Shown: positions 5,081-14,007, counted from the first letter of the stretch. The stretch is DNA of 64,000 nt from Fumia sp045121595 (GCA_045121595.1 JBGVGI010000090.1:1-64000), one strand, 5' to 3'. Numbers and translations are program-made. The notes: generated by a model not told the origin, from the sequence alone.

Positions 5081-7014
5081 TAATCCAGATTGAATATACC
5101 GCCCTCTAAAGCGCTTCTTGCTGCAAGTATATATTTGCTTGTATCAAGTGGGTCGACGCTTCTTCGTTTGGCGGTAGCGCCAATTTCATGTGGGCATTCT
5201 TTGTAGCCGTGAAGCTTTACACTCATCGTACCTCGTCCACTTGTAAAGGTAGCGAGGGTAATTGAATAGTCAAGGCTTGACTGAACGGGGATAAGAGCAT
5301 TTAAAATTACACGGTCACCATCGTGAACAGTGTCAAGAACTTCGCCTCGCATAGCGATAACATCACTCATAACGCGTCCAGTGTAGTCGGAAGGAAGAAT
5401 AAATTTTACAGCGAGTATCGGTTCAAGGAGTGTGCTTCCACCACGCTCAAGGCCATTTTGAATAGCCATAGGAGTTGCGACGATAAAGTCAAGTGGATGA
5501 GTATGCTCTAAATGATGCTCACCGTCAACGAGTTTTATATTAACGTCGGTTACCTGCCACCCCATACGTCCCTGATTAAGAGCAAGAGGGATTGCTTGTT
5601 TTACCTGATGCTGATAACGGGTCATTATCTTTCTGTCGGGAACTACAGAAGTAAAGGTGACACCGCTGCCACGCTCTGCAGGTTCTATTTCAAATTTTAA
5701 GACCGCCCAACACGGTTTTGGCATTGTATAGGAGATAAAACCTACACAAGCGGAGGATACAGTTTCTTTATAGATAATGGCGGGAGTGCCAAAGGAAACG
5801 GAAATATCAAAACGTGTTTTAAGGATTTCTTCAATAATCTCAAGCTGAATTGTGCCCATTACTTTTAAGTGAAGTTCGTTAAACGCACGGATATACTGAA
5901 CTTCCAAAAGTGGGTCTTCGCTTGATAATATATCACATGCACGGCGTAAATCCTGCATTTTTTCGGGATTATCGGGAATTACCTGAACTGTGACGAGAGG
6001 AGTTTTGAGCATACCTGACTGAATTTTTCTTTCAAGGCGATCGGCGTTACCTATAATTTGTCCTACCAGGACGTCACTGAGTCCGTAAACTACTCCGATT
6101 TCGCCTGAAGATATCTTACCGATGGGGTTGAATTTTGCATCGTGTATCTGAGTTATTTTGTTCTGTATAATTTTGTCTTCTCCTGTGACGGGGTCTGTGC
6201 CTTTATTAAAAGTAATGGTTTCGCGGTTTTCAAGTGTACCGCCGAAAAGCCTTATCCATACGCCTTTACCTAAGTTTTTATCCCAGACAACGGCAAACGC
6301 GACACCACAGAGAGTATTTTCGGATTTTGGATTCGGAAAATATTTTATAACACTATCTAAAAGCTCTTTAACACCTTCGTTTTTGAGAGCAGAACCGCAA
6401 AGCACAGGGTACGCTTTACACTCTGCGGTGAGTTTTTTAAGCTTTTCATCAAGTAAATTTAAAGGCAGTTGTTCACCGCTTAAATATTTTTCAAGTAAGG
6501 TATCAAAATTGTCGCATACAAGCTCTGTAACTGCATCCGTATCGGTTGTGATAACGGCGTTACTGCTCAGTAAACGTTTTATCTGTGACAAAACTTTTTG
6601 TGCGTCTGCACCTTCGCGGTCGGTTTTGTTTATAAAAAATATCACGGGGATATTCTGCTTTTTCATAGCTTCAAACAATACTTCCGTTTGCGGTGATACA
6701 CCTTCTACGGCACAGACAACAAGTATAGCAGAGTCAAGTGCCCAGAGTGAACGTTCAATTTCGGCAGAGAAATCAACGTGACCAGGAGTGTCGATAAGGT
6801 TAATCTGCACACCATTATAATCAAAGGAAACACAGGTAGCCTTTACTGAGATACCGCGTCTGCGTTCGACAGGGAGATTGTCGGTAAAAGCAGTACCTGA
6901 GTCAACGCTTCCCGTTTTACGTATAGCACCTGCGAGGGAGAGTATCTGTTCGGATAAAGTGGTTTTTCCGGCATCAACGTGAGCGAAAATGCCGATATTT
7001 CTTATTTCTTTCAT
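5080..7014 (-). CDS. TetM/TetO-like ribosomal protection GTPase (EF-G-like)
   Basis: A 644-residue translation-factor GTPase resembling ribosomal protection proteins, which displace tetracycline from the 30S subunit. The GTPase motifs are clear: AHVDAGKTT (about 11-19), RRGIS (switch I), DTPGH, NKTD and CGSAL. EF-G-like domains II-V follow, and the length matches the 640-residue TetM class rather than 700-residue EF-G. I start at 7014 because GAGGAG lies 10 bases before that ATG; a start 18 bases earlier would place this site inside the coding region. No leader peptide or mobile genes flank it. Whether it gives resistance or serves the cell's own translation cannot be told from sequence. Confidence 0.85.
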   Translation of the reverse strand: MKEIRNIGIFAHVDAGKTTLSEQILSLAGAIRKTGSVDSGTAFTDNLPVERRRGISVKATCVSFDYNGVQINLIDTPGHVDFSAEIERSLWALDSAILVVCAVEGVSPQTEVLFEAMKKQNIPVIFFINKTDREGADAQKVLSQIKRLLSSNAVITTDTDAVTELVCDNFDTLLEKYLSGEQLPLNLLDEKLKKLTAECKAYPVLCGSALKNEGVKELLDSVIKYFPNPKSENTLCGVAFAVVWDKNLGKGVWIRLFGGTLENRETITFNKGTDPVTGEDKIIQNKITQIHDAKFNPIGKISSGEIGVVYGLSDVLVGQIIGNADRLERKIQSGMLKTPLVTVQVIPDNPEKMQDLRRACDILSSEDPLLEVQYIRAFNELHLKVMGTIQLEIIEEILKTRFDISVSFGTPAIIYKETVSSACVGFISYTMPKPCWAVLKFEIEPAERGSGVTFTSVVPDRKIMTRYQHQVKQAIPLALNQGRMGWQVTDVNIKLVDGEHHLEHTHPLDFIVATPMAIQNGLERGGSTLLEPILAVKFILPSDYTGRVMSDVIAMRGEVLDTVHDGDRVILNALIPVQSSLDYSITLATFTSGRGTMSVKLHGYKECPHEIGATAKRRSVDPLDTSKYILAARSALEGGIFNLD

Positions 7015-7134
7015 AGAAGAATTGCTCCTCATAAAGTATATTTGTAGTATAACATATTGAGAAGGTTATGGCAACATTGCTTTTTGAGAGTTTTTGTGTT
7101 ATTATATAACTATTAAACTTAGTGAGGTTTTTAT

Positions 7135-9375
7135 ATGTTACTTAATTCGAAATGGATTACTTATAATACCGGTGAATATAAAAGTGCAGACGATAAGTAT
7201 GGAAATCCTTCGCCGTATTTCAGAAAAGAATTTAAGGTTGACAAAGAGGTGAAGGAAGCTTATCTTTACGCTTCTGCTCTCGGTGTTTTTAAGGCGTATA
7301 TCAATGGCAGGGAAGTGGCATCCGATTATCTTTCGCCCGGTTGGGTTGATTACTCAAAGAAGCTTCCGCTTGTAAAATATGACGTCACCTCACTTATTAA
7401 GGATAAAAATGCAATTGGTTTTGTGCTTGGAGATGGTTGGGCAACGGGGCATATCGGTTCTAACTATACTTTTAAAAGAAACTGTTATACGGACAGAATT
7501 GAATTTACTGCCGAGCTTCGTATTGAATATACAGACGGATTAACTGAAGTAATTTCCACTGATGAAAGCTGGAAAGCAAATGACGGTGCTATAAGACGAA
7601 GCGATATTTATATGGGTGAGTATATCGATAACCGTCTTGACGTAGGCGGATTTTCGGAGTACGGATTTGATGACAGTGAATGGCATAATGCGACAGTTCC
7701 CGAGTTTAAATTCTCGAGAAACCTTTTTCTTGAGCCTGTAACAGTTCCGTTGATTGTAGTAAAACATAAATTTGAGCCTGTGCTTATAAAAAAGACGGAT
7801 AACGTACTGATTTATGACGTTACACAGAATATTTCAGGTGTTCTTTCATGTGTGTTTGAAGGTGAAAAAGGAGCAAAAGCCATTATAAGACACGGAAAAC
7901 TGCTTGATAACGGCTTATTGTATACAGAGAATTTAAGAAAAGCCGAGGCTACTGATACCTTTATCATTAAAGGGGATAAAGAAGAACGCTTCAGACCGCT
8001 TTTTACCTATCACGGGTTCAGGTATGCCGAAATAACTCTTGAAGGTAATATTACACTTAAAAAGATAGAAGCAGAGGCAATGTATACCGATCTTGAAAAG
8101 ACGGGTACATTTTCTTGCAGTAACGAGCTTGTCAACAAAATATATAATAACGCTTTGTGGGGACAGAGGGATAATTTTTTAAACGTTCCTACTGACTGTC
8201 CGCAACGTGACGAAAGACTCGGCTGGACGGGTGATGCACAAATTTTCTGCCGTAGTGCTATGTATAATATGAATTGCAACCGTTTTTATGAAAAGTATCT
8301 TGGCGATATAAGAGATGCTCAGCTTGGAAACGGGGTAATTCCTGCCGTTGCGCCTATGCCACACGTAGGTTCTTACCATTATAGCGGAAGGGAAGCGGCT
8401 GCAGGATGGTGTGAAGCCATTGCCGAGATACCTTATAATCATTATCTTTTTTATGGTGACAAGCAGATATTGAAGGATAATATCTTTGCTATTAAAAAGC
8501 TTTTGAGATACTATATGCTTGAGAGCCCTGATTTTATAAGGGACGGTAAAGGTGCTTACGGTGACTGGCTAAGTCTTGGTAATCCTTCAGACCTGAGCGC
8601 TGTTTCGACGCTATATTATGCAAGATGTGCTTTTTTATGTAAGGAAATATGCGAAATAATAGGTGACAGTGACAGAGATTTTTATAACTCGCTTTATGAA
8701 AATATCAAAAAGGCATTTTGTGACAGGTTTATCGACAAAGACGGGGTAATAAAATCTGATACCCAGAGCCTTTACTGTATGGCTTATTCTTTTGGAATTA
8801 TCGATAAACAGTCTGCGAAAAAACATTTAAAAAGGAAATTTGCAGAAGATAAAAGTCTTACCTGTGGATTTCTTGGTATTAAATTTCTTTTACCAGTTCT
8901 TTGTGAAACGGGGTTGTCGGAAATCGCATACGACCTGATTTGTTCGGAAGAATATCCCGGTTGGGGTTATTCAGTCGTTAACGGTGCTACAACCATCTGG
9001 GAACACTGGGATAGTTATACGATAGCAAATGGTATCAAAAAAGGAATGAATTCATTTAATCATTACTCGTTTGGTTCATGTACTGAATGGATGTATGGTT
9101 ATCTGCTTGGGATAAATCCTTGTATCGACCTACCGGGATTTAAGAAAGTGTACTTTAAACCTTATTTTGACCTTTCTGGAAAGGTTACAACTGCTTTCGG
9201 TGAATATAATTCCGATTACGGTAAGATTTCTGTTAAATGGGATAGTGATGGAGATATCTTCAGGTACACTGTCTGCTGTCCGCAGGAAATCACCCCTGTT
9301 TTTGAATTTCCCGATATGAAGATTGTTGAAAAGAACTGTGACGGCTTAAAATACAGTTTCTTAATTTCAAAATAA
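7135..9375 (+). CDS. Alpha-L-rhamnosidase, glycoside hydrolase family 78
   Basis: A 746-residue GH78 enzyme removing terminal L-rhamnose from plant glycosides or polysaccharides by an inverting mechanism. Two N-terminal beta-sandwich regions (about 1-320) precede the (alpha/alpha)6 barrel and a C-terminal beta domain (about 665-746). The signature NVPTDCPQRDERLGWTGDAQ (350-369) contains the conserved acidic cluster Asp354, Glu360 and Asp367, and Glu623 in TTIWEHWDS is the second catalytic acid seen in characterised members. There is no signal peptide, so it acts in the cytoplasm on imported substrate. The next gene starts 11 bases later, suggesting co-transcription. Confidence 0.93.
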   Translation: MLLNSKWITYNTGEYKSADDKYGNPSPYFRKEFKVDKEVKEAYLYASALGVFKAYINGREVASDYLSPGWVDYSKKLPLVKYDVTSLIKDKNAIGFVLGDGWATGHIGSNYTFKRNCYTDRIEFTAELRIEYTDGLTEVISTDESWKANDGAIRRSDIYMGEYIDNRLDVGGFSEYGFDDSEWHNATVPEFKFSRNLFLEPVTVPLIVVKHKFEPVLIKKTDNVLIYDVTQNISGVLSCVFEGEKGAKAIIRHGKLLDNGLLYTENLRKAEATDTFIIKGDKEERFRPLFTYHGFRYAEITLEGNITLKKIEAEAMYTDLEKTGTFSCSNELVNKIYNNALWGQRDNFLNVPTDCPQRDERLGWTGDAQIFCRSAMYNMNCNRFYEKYLGDIRDAQLGNGVIPAVAPMPHVGSYHYSGREAAAGWCEAIAEIPYNHYLFYGDKQILKDNIFAIKKLLRYYMLESPDFIRDGKGAYGDWLSLGNPSDLSAVSTLYYARCAFLCKEICEIIGDSDRDFYNSLYENIKKAFCDRFIDKDGVIKSDTQSLYCMAYSFGIIDKQSAKKHLKRKFAEDKSLTCGFLGIKFLLPVLCETGLSEIAYDLICSEEYPGWGYSVVNGATTIWEHWDSYTIANGIKKGMNSFNHYSFGSCTEWMYGYLLGINPCIDLPGFKKVYFKPYFDLSGKVTTAFGEYNSDYGKISVKWDSDGDIFRYTVCCPQEITPVFEFPDMKIVEKNCDGLKYSFLISK

Positions 9376-9386
9376 CGGAGGTTATT

Positions 9387-10265
9387 ATGTACGAACTTAT
9401 AAAGGTTACAGAAAAATGTTATTACATACAAAGTCCTGCTAAAATCGGACTTATCAAACTTAACGATACTGACGTATGCCTTATTGACAGTGGTAACGAT
9501 AAGGAAGCAGGGAAGAAAATCCTTCGCATCTTAGACGAAAATAACTGGGTTTTAAAGGCAATTTACAATACCCATTCAAACTCGGACCATATCGGTGGCA
9601 ATAAGTTTTTACAGGACAGAACGGGCTGTAAAATTTATGCACCCTCAATTGAATGCGATATGACAAATCATCCGATTTTGGAACCTGCATTTTTATACGG
9701 CGGTTATCCTATGAGTGAATTAAAGCATAAGTTTTTACTTGCTCAGGAAAGTAAAGCAGAGTCTCTTACCGAAGAAAACCTCCCTCAGGGAATGGAAATT
9801 ATCCCTCTGCCCGGTCATTTTTTTGATATGGTTGGGTTTAAGTACGACGGGGTAATTTATCTTGCAGACTGCCTTTCGGGTAAAGAAACGCTTGATAAGT
9901 ATAAAATAGGCTTTATTTACGACGTGAAGGCGTATATTGATACACTCGAATCCGTTAAAGGTATGAATGCCAAAACCTTCATACCGTCGCACGCAGCCCC
10001 CTCAGAGGATGTCAGTGAGCTTTGTCAGTATAATATCGACAAGGTTTTGGAAATTGCAGACGATATCGTTAAGGTTTGCGAGACTCCCAAAAACTTTGAA
10101 ATGATTCTAAAAGAGCTTTTTGAAAAGTATAGTCTTACTATGACTTTTGAACAGTACGTTCTGGTGGGAAGTACCGTTAAATCATATCTTTCGTATCTTA
10201 AAAACGAAGGAAAACTTAAGGCATATATTGATGATAATATGTTAAAATGGGAAAAAGCAGAGTGA
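9387..10265 (+). CDS. Metallo-beta-lactamase-fold hydrolase
   Basis: A 292-residue MBL-fold protein. Metal ligands are His63 and Asp67-His68 in THSNSDHIGGN, His144 in PLPGHFFD, Asp161 in YLADCLSG and His202 in PSHAAP. The second histidine of the classical HxHxDH motif is Asn65, so one metal site may be altered. The C-terminal 80 residues are helical and charged. GGAGG lies before the ATG and the gene sits 11 bases after the rhamnosidase, so it is probably part of the glycoside island; the substrate is unknown (an ester, lactone or thioester would fit the fold). Confidence 0.85.
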   Translation: MYELIKVTEKCYYIQSPAKIGLIKLNDTDVCLIDSGNDKEAGKKILRILDENNWVLKAIYNTHSNSDHIGGNKFLQDRTGCKIYAPSIECDMTNHPILEPAFLYGGYPMSELKHKFLLAQESKAESLTEENLPQGMEIIPLPGHFFDMVGFKYDGVIYLADCLSGKETLDKYKIGFIYDVKAYIDTLESVKGMNAKTFIPSHAAPSEDVSELCQYNIDKVLEIADDIVKVCETPKNFEMILKELFEKYSLTMTFEQYVLVGSTVKSYLSYLKNEGKLKAYIDDNMLKWEKAE

Positions 10266-10280
10266 TTACTCTGCTTTTTT
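10252..10280. terminator. Bidirectional terminator between convergent genes
   Basis: AAAAAGCAGAGT-GATT-ACTCTGCTTTTTTT overlaps the 3' ends of the MBL gene (plus) and the AraC gene (minus); A and T runs on both sides allow termination in either direction. Confidence 0.85.
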
Positions 10281-11048
10281 TCTGTAGTTATGTGGGGTAA
10301 GTCCCGTATATTTTTTAAAAACCGATATAAAGTAGCTTACGTTATCAAATCCCAAAGAATAAGCAATTTCACTTACAGAAAGAGAAGTAGTGGAAAGCAG
10401 TCTTCTTGCATCTATAATGCAAAGGGAGTTGCAGTAGCTTTTTAAGGTGTTGCCGTTGTACTTTTTAAAAAGATGGCTGATATAGGATTTGCTTATGTTA
10501 AGACTTTGAGAAATTTCCGATACAGTGACTCCTATATGCTTTTCGTTTAAGTAAAGTAAAATTTCGTTATAACGTTTGCTTTCTTCGGTATAAGGGATAT
10601 CATTTACGCCTGATATCAACTTTTTAAGCATAAGTGAAAGAGGGTACGTCAAAGTATCAAGGAGCTCTTTGTTGGGGGACAGGGGAGAAAGTGATTCGGA
10701 TACAGTGCCGTAACCGCTCACACAGATGTAAAGTGAAATGTAATTATCAAGAAAAACAGGTCTTATATATTCCTTAACTGAAGCATGACATTTACAAAAG
10801 TAAGAATCACCTTTGTTATTATCATTAAATATATTCTGCTGATGTAAAAAACATTTTTCGATTTTTTCCTGCTTTATCTCGGTACAATATGGATTTTTGT
10901 GACTGTTAAACTCGTTTAAAATATCAATAAATTGTGGTGTTGTTCGCAGAAACTGATACCTTTTTGAACAGTGAACCGATATCCAGAGCTTATAATCATT
11001 CTCCAAAAGTCTCAAGTAATTCAAAATTTGTGTTGATAAATTGCTCAT
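10266..11048 (-). CDS. AraC-family transcriptional regulator
   Basis: A 260-residue regulator. The C-terminal 100 residues hold the two AraC helix-turn-helix motifs (VSEISQSLNISKSYISHLFK and SVSEIAYSLGFDNVSYFISVFK followed by the TGLTPHNYR end). The N-terminal half contains a cysteine-rich patch (YCTEIKQEKIEKCFLHQQ ... FCKCHAS) resembling PocR-type ligand-binding domains; that assignment is tentative. I start at 11048 because AGAGG precedes that ATG; an upstream in-frame ATG at 11087 has no good site. It is divergent from the FAD oxidoreductase and convergent with the rhamnosidase genes, so it likely controls this island. Confidence 0.88.
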   Translation of the reverse strand: MSNLSTQILNYLRLLENDYKLWISVHCSKRYQFLRTTPQFIDILNEFNSHKNPYCTEIKQEKIEKCFLHQQNIFNDNNKGDSYFCKCHASVKEYIRPVFLDNYISLYICVSGYGTVSESLSPLSPNKELLDTLTYPLSLMLKKLISGVNDIPYTEESKRYNEILLYLNEKHIGVTVSEISQSLNISKSYISHLFKKYNGNTLKSYCNSLCIIDARRLLSTTSLSVSEIAYSLGFDNVSYFISVFKKYTGLTPHNYRKKAE

Positions 11049-11090
11049 AACAACCTCTGAGTGCATTTTATTTGTATTTTTTAGCATTTA

Positions 11091-11124
11091 TTTGATAGAA
11101 ATATCAAAAATATTCTATTAGAAT
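11091..11124. promoter_or_regulatory. Inverted repeats between the divergent AraC and oxidoreductase genes
   Basis: TTTGATA-GAAA-TATCAAA (11091-11108) and ATTCT-ATT-AGAAT (11112-11124) are adjacent palindromes just upstream of a TATAAT at 11125-11130 on the plus strand. They are the best candidates for an operator of the regulator or of a global repressor. Confidence 0.45.
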
Positions 11125-11165
11125 TATAATAAAGAATAATTTTTTTGTCAAGGACGTGTATTTTT

Positions 11166-13379
11166 ATGAAAAATAAAGTTACGAGAATTGATGCAGATTT
11201 TGTAATCGCAGGTGGCGGTATCCCCGGCGTATGTGCGGCAATTCAGGCGGCGCGTATGGGACTTAAGACGGTACTTATCAATAACCGTCCGTTTTTTGGC
11301 GGTAATGGTAGTGGTGAGATAATGATTAACATCTGTGGTGCTACGGGCACTCAGGAGTTTAATCAGCATGCGCGTGAAACAGGTGTTATCGAAGAGCTTA
11401 TTACCGAGAATATTCAGCGTAACCCTAACGGTAATCGTTGGATTTGGGACAGCGTTGTACTCGAAAAGCTTTACGAAGAAGAAAATATTATGCTTTTTCC
11501 AAATACTACCATTGACGAAGTAAATATGAACGGAAACTCTATTGAATATATCGGTGGTACGCAGTCTACAAACGAAAAACGCTTTAATTTCTATGCACCG
11601 ATTTTTATGGATGATACCGGTGACGGTACTGTTGCGTATCTTTCAGGTGCAGAATATCATTATGGCAGGGAAGGTAAAGCTGAATTTGGTGAACGTATTG
11701 CTCCAAATCAGGCTGATAACTCTGTTTTGCCTAGTACTATGGTATTTTTCTCTGAAAAAAGAGATCATAAAGTACCTTATAAAGCACCCTCGTTCGCTAC
11801 CGATTTTACAAAAACCGACGTATTCAAATACCGTGAAATCCCCGAAGATGCTTTTGACCAGTTTGTGTGGTTTTATGAAATTGACGGTAATTTAAATCAG
11901 GTTGATGACGCTGAGGAGATTTTAAAACATCATAAGCAGTTTGTCTACGGAATCTGGGATTACGTAAAAAACAGTGGTAAATTTGATGCGGATAATCACG
12001 AACTTTCCTACGTAGCACCCATTATGGGTAAACGTGAGGGCAGAAGATTTATCGGTGATTACATTCTTACAGAAAAAGATCTTGGTGAACAGAGAGATTT
12101 TGATGACGTAGTAGGTCACGGTGGATGGTCCATTGACCTTCATGCGATTGATGGTTTCTATTCTAAAGAAATTATTAACCGTCATATCTTCCTTGACGGT
12201 ATATATCAGATTCCGTACCGTGCAGGTTATTCAAAGGACACTAAAAACCTTTTCCTTGCAGGAAGATGTATGTCTGCAAGTCACGTGGCATTTGGCAGTA
12301 CACGTGTTATGGCAACTCTCGCAACAACTGCTCAGGCAAATGCCGTGGCGGCATTCCTTTGTAAGAAATATAACTGCACCCCCCGTGATATCTACACAGA
12401 CCATCTTAAAGAATTACAGATGATATTGCTTAAATACGATCAGTACGTAATCGGAAAGAAATATGAAGACACAGAAAACTTAGCAACTAAAGCTAAGGTT
12501 AAGGTTTCGTCAGTGCGTGATATTGGTTACACCGATGGTGAAGATGAAGTTAATTTCAATATGCCGTACAGTATTACTTTCCCGATTAAAGCGAAGTTCT
12601 CAGGCGTTAAGCTTTTCTTGAAAGCAAGTGAAGATACTGTTTTGAAATATTCTCTTTTTAAACCCTCAAAGCCCGAAAACTATAACCCTGATAAGCTTAT
12701 CTTGAGTGGGGAAGTGGCAGTTAAGAAATCTTCCTCATTCAATGAAGTAGTTTTAGAAGGCGAAAAGGCACTCGAAAGCGGTTTTTATTTCTTGTGGATA
12801 GAAGAAAATGATAAGATTACTGCGAAATGTGGTAGCCGTCAGCTTACTGAAACTGTTACTTCATACCTTTTAAGTGCTGAAAATGAAATTACCTGGATTG
12901 ACTTTGAAACACTTGAAAATAAGAAGGCTTTATGGCGAAAAGCTAACAATAATCTTTGTTATGAAACTGTTGAAAAAGAAGACGTTTTTAAAGGAGAAAA
13001 CCTTATAAACGGATACACACGTCAGTATATTTTACCCAACGCATGGCAATCAAAAGGTGTTAAGGATGAATATGCAGAATTCAATTTTGATACACCTATC
13101 AGTTTTTCTAAGATTATTTTGCTCTTTGACTCCTCGCTTTCTGAGTATTTGAGACCTACAAAGACGAGAACGGAAAGAGTACGTCCGCTACTTGTAAAAG
13201 ACTATGAAATTCAGGTTAAAAAAGACGGAAAGTACGTTACTGTCAAAGAAGTTAAAGATAATTATCAGCGTTTCAATGAAATTGATTTTGATAAACAGAC
13301 AACCGATTCTGTAAGAATTGTATTCAAAGAGACAAACGGTCAGCCATACGTAAGCTTATTTGACGTAAGAATTTATTAA
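11166..13379 (+). CDS. FAD-dependent oxidoreductase (FAD_oxidored family) with C-terminal beta domain
   Basis: A 737-residue flavoprotein. A Rossmann FAD-binding motif (VIAGGGIPGVCAA, about residues 12-24) opens the protein; NRPFFGGNGSGE and DDTGDGTVAYLSGAEY (about 145-160) are typical of the family, and FLAGRCMSASHVAFGSTRVM (about 363) is the second FAD-binding block. Residues from about 440 form beta-rich domains, the last resembling a carbohydrate-binding or discoidin-like module. No signal peptide. The ATG at 11166 has AAGGA upstream and is preferred over an earlier TTG. Members often sit in plant-glycan loci, here beside the rhamnosidase; the substrate is unknown. Confidence 0.85.
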   Translation: MKNKVTRIDADFVIAGGGIPGVCAAIQAARMGLKTVLINNRPFFGGNGSGEIMINICGATGTQEFNQHARETGVIEELITENIQRNPNGNRWIWDSVVLEKLYEEENIMLFPNTTIDEVNMNGNSIEYIGGTQSTNEKRFNFYAPIFMDDTGDGTVAYLSGAEYHYGREGKAEFGERIAPNQADNSVLPSTMVFFSEKRDHKVPYKAPSFATDFTKTDVFKYREIPEDAFDQFVWFYEIDGNLNQVDDAEEILKHHKQFVYGIWDYVKNSGKFDADNHELSYVAPIMGKREGRRFIGDYILTEKDLGEQRDFDDVVGHGGWSIDLHAIDGFYSKEIINRHIFLDGIYQIPYRAGYSKDTKNLFLAGRCMSASHVAFGSTRVMATLATTAQANAVAAFLCKKYNCTPRDIYTDHLKELQMILLKYDQYVIGKKYEDTENLATKAKVKVSSVRDIGYTDGEDEVNFNMPYSITFPIKAKFSGVKLFLKASEDTVLKYSLFKPSKPENYNPDKLILSGEVAVKKSSSFNEVVLEGEKALESGFYFLWIEENDKITAKCGSRQLTETVTSYLLSAENEITWIDFETLENKKALWRKANNNLCYETVEKEDVFKGENLINGYTRQYILPNAWQSKGVKDEYAEFNFDTPISFSKIILLFDSSLSEYLRPTKTRTERVRPLLVKDYEIQVKKDGKYVTVKEVKDNYQRFNEIDFDKQTTDSVRIVFKETNGQPYVSLFDVRIY

Positions 13380-13380
13380 A

Positions 13381-13411
13381 AAAAGCAGAGTGGATTTCCA
13401 CTCTGCTTTTT
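13381..13411 (+). terminator. Terminator of the FAD oxidoreductase gene
   Basis: A 14-bp perfect stem AAAAGCAGAGTGGA/TCCACTCTGCTTTT with a T-run, right after the stop codon. Confidence 0.9.
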
Positions 13412-13469
13412 GAGTCCGTTTTTTTGTACAGTTAAGCATTTATAATATAGATGTAAAGGAGATGATGGT

Positions 13470-13757
13470 ATGTACTATCTTTTGTGTGAAGTCTATATTT
13501 CCACGAACGGGGAAAGAGTAATGGATTTAGGTAGTGGAACATCTGCAGTTATTCGTTTCTGGGAATATGCCAAGCAAGGAATTGAAGGTGTTATAAAATA
13601 TGAATACTCATTTTCCTGCAACGTTGATGTCACCATTAAGGGAAAAGATTTACTAAGGTTTATCAATGATAAATATCCTGAAAATTACGAACGTGCATTA
13701 AAGTATATAGAAAATAATGAGAATGAATATACAATCGTCTGCTATGACTTATCATAA
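13470..13757 (+). CDS. Hypothetical protein
   Basis: A 95-residue acidic soluble protein with no recognised domain, signal peptide or membrane segment. AAAGGAG lies 8 bases before the ATG, and TATAAT at 13441-13446 may be its -10 element, although no good -35 is present. It stands alone between a terminator and the repeat/tRNA-Leu region. Codon use looks like the chromosome. The function is unknown. Confidence 0.65.
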   Translation: MYYLLCEVYISTNGERVMDLGSGTSAVIRFWEYAKQGIEGVIKYEYSFSCNVDVTIKGKDLLRFINDKYPENYERALKYIENNENEYTIVCYDLS

Positions 13758-13772
13758 AAAAGTGATTTTAAT

Positions 13773-13858
13773 GACGGGACTTCTTTTCTGCGGAAAAGCC
13801 AGGGTTCGGCTCTGGAAGTCCACCGGACTTCCATTCACTACCGAACCCTTCAAGTCCC
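13773..13858. repeat. Palindromic repeat, copy 4 (inverted relative to copy 1)
   Basis: It contains GACGGGACTTCTTTTCTGCGGAAAAGCC and ends with ACTACCGAACCCTTCAAGTCCC, the reverse-strand version of copy 1. The central hairpin GGAAGTCC-ACC-GGACTTCC differs in sequence from that of copy 1 but keeps stem length and loop. It lies about 50 bases from tRNA-Leu(CAG). Confidence 0.78.
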
Positions 13859-13870
13859 TTACATACAATA

Positions 13871-13908
13871 AAAAAAGCACAAGCCACTTTCAGTGACCTG
13901 TGCTTTTT
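13871..13908 (-). terminator. Terminator of tRNA-Leu(CAG)
   Basis: An imperfect hairpin with outer stem AAAAAAGCACA/TGTGCTTTTTT and inner pairing CACT/AGTG, immediately after the tRNA CCA end on the minus strand. Confidence 0.8.
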
Positions 13909-13995
13909 TGGTGCGGATGACGGGACTTGAACCCACATGGTATTGCTACCACTAGAACCTGAATCTAGCGCGTCTGCCGATTTCGCCACATCCGC
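13909..13995 (-). tRNA. tRNA-Leu (CAG)
   Basis: An 87-base tRNA on the minus strand with the same acceptor stem (GCGGATG/CATCCGC), discriminator A and encoded CCA as the tRNA-Leu at 4421. The anticodon arm CTAGA-TTCAGGT-TCTAG gives CAG (codon CUG). Class II variable arm and T arm GGGTTCAAGTCCC are present. Confidence 0.95.
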
Positions 13996-14007
13996 ATAAC
14001 GCTAAAT

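Noticed and set aside
4564..5093. Three overlapping plus-strand frames of 61-90 codons
   Set aside because: They lie entirely within nested palindromic repeats, share repeat-encoded peptides and have no ribosome binding sites.
6158..6781. A 207-codon plus-strand frame rich in serine
   Set aside because: It mirrors the codons of the TetM-like gene on the other strand and has no ribosome binding site.
13768..13989. A 73-codon minus-strand frame
   Set aside because: It is made of tRNA-Leu(CAG), its terminator and a palindromic repeat, so it is not a protein gene.
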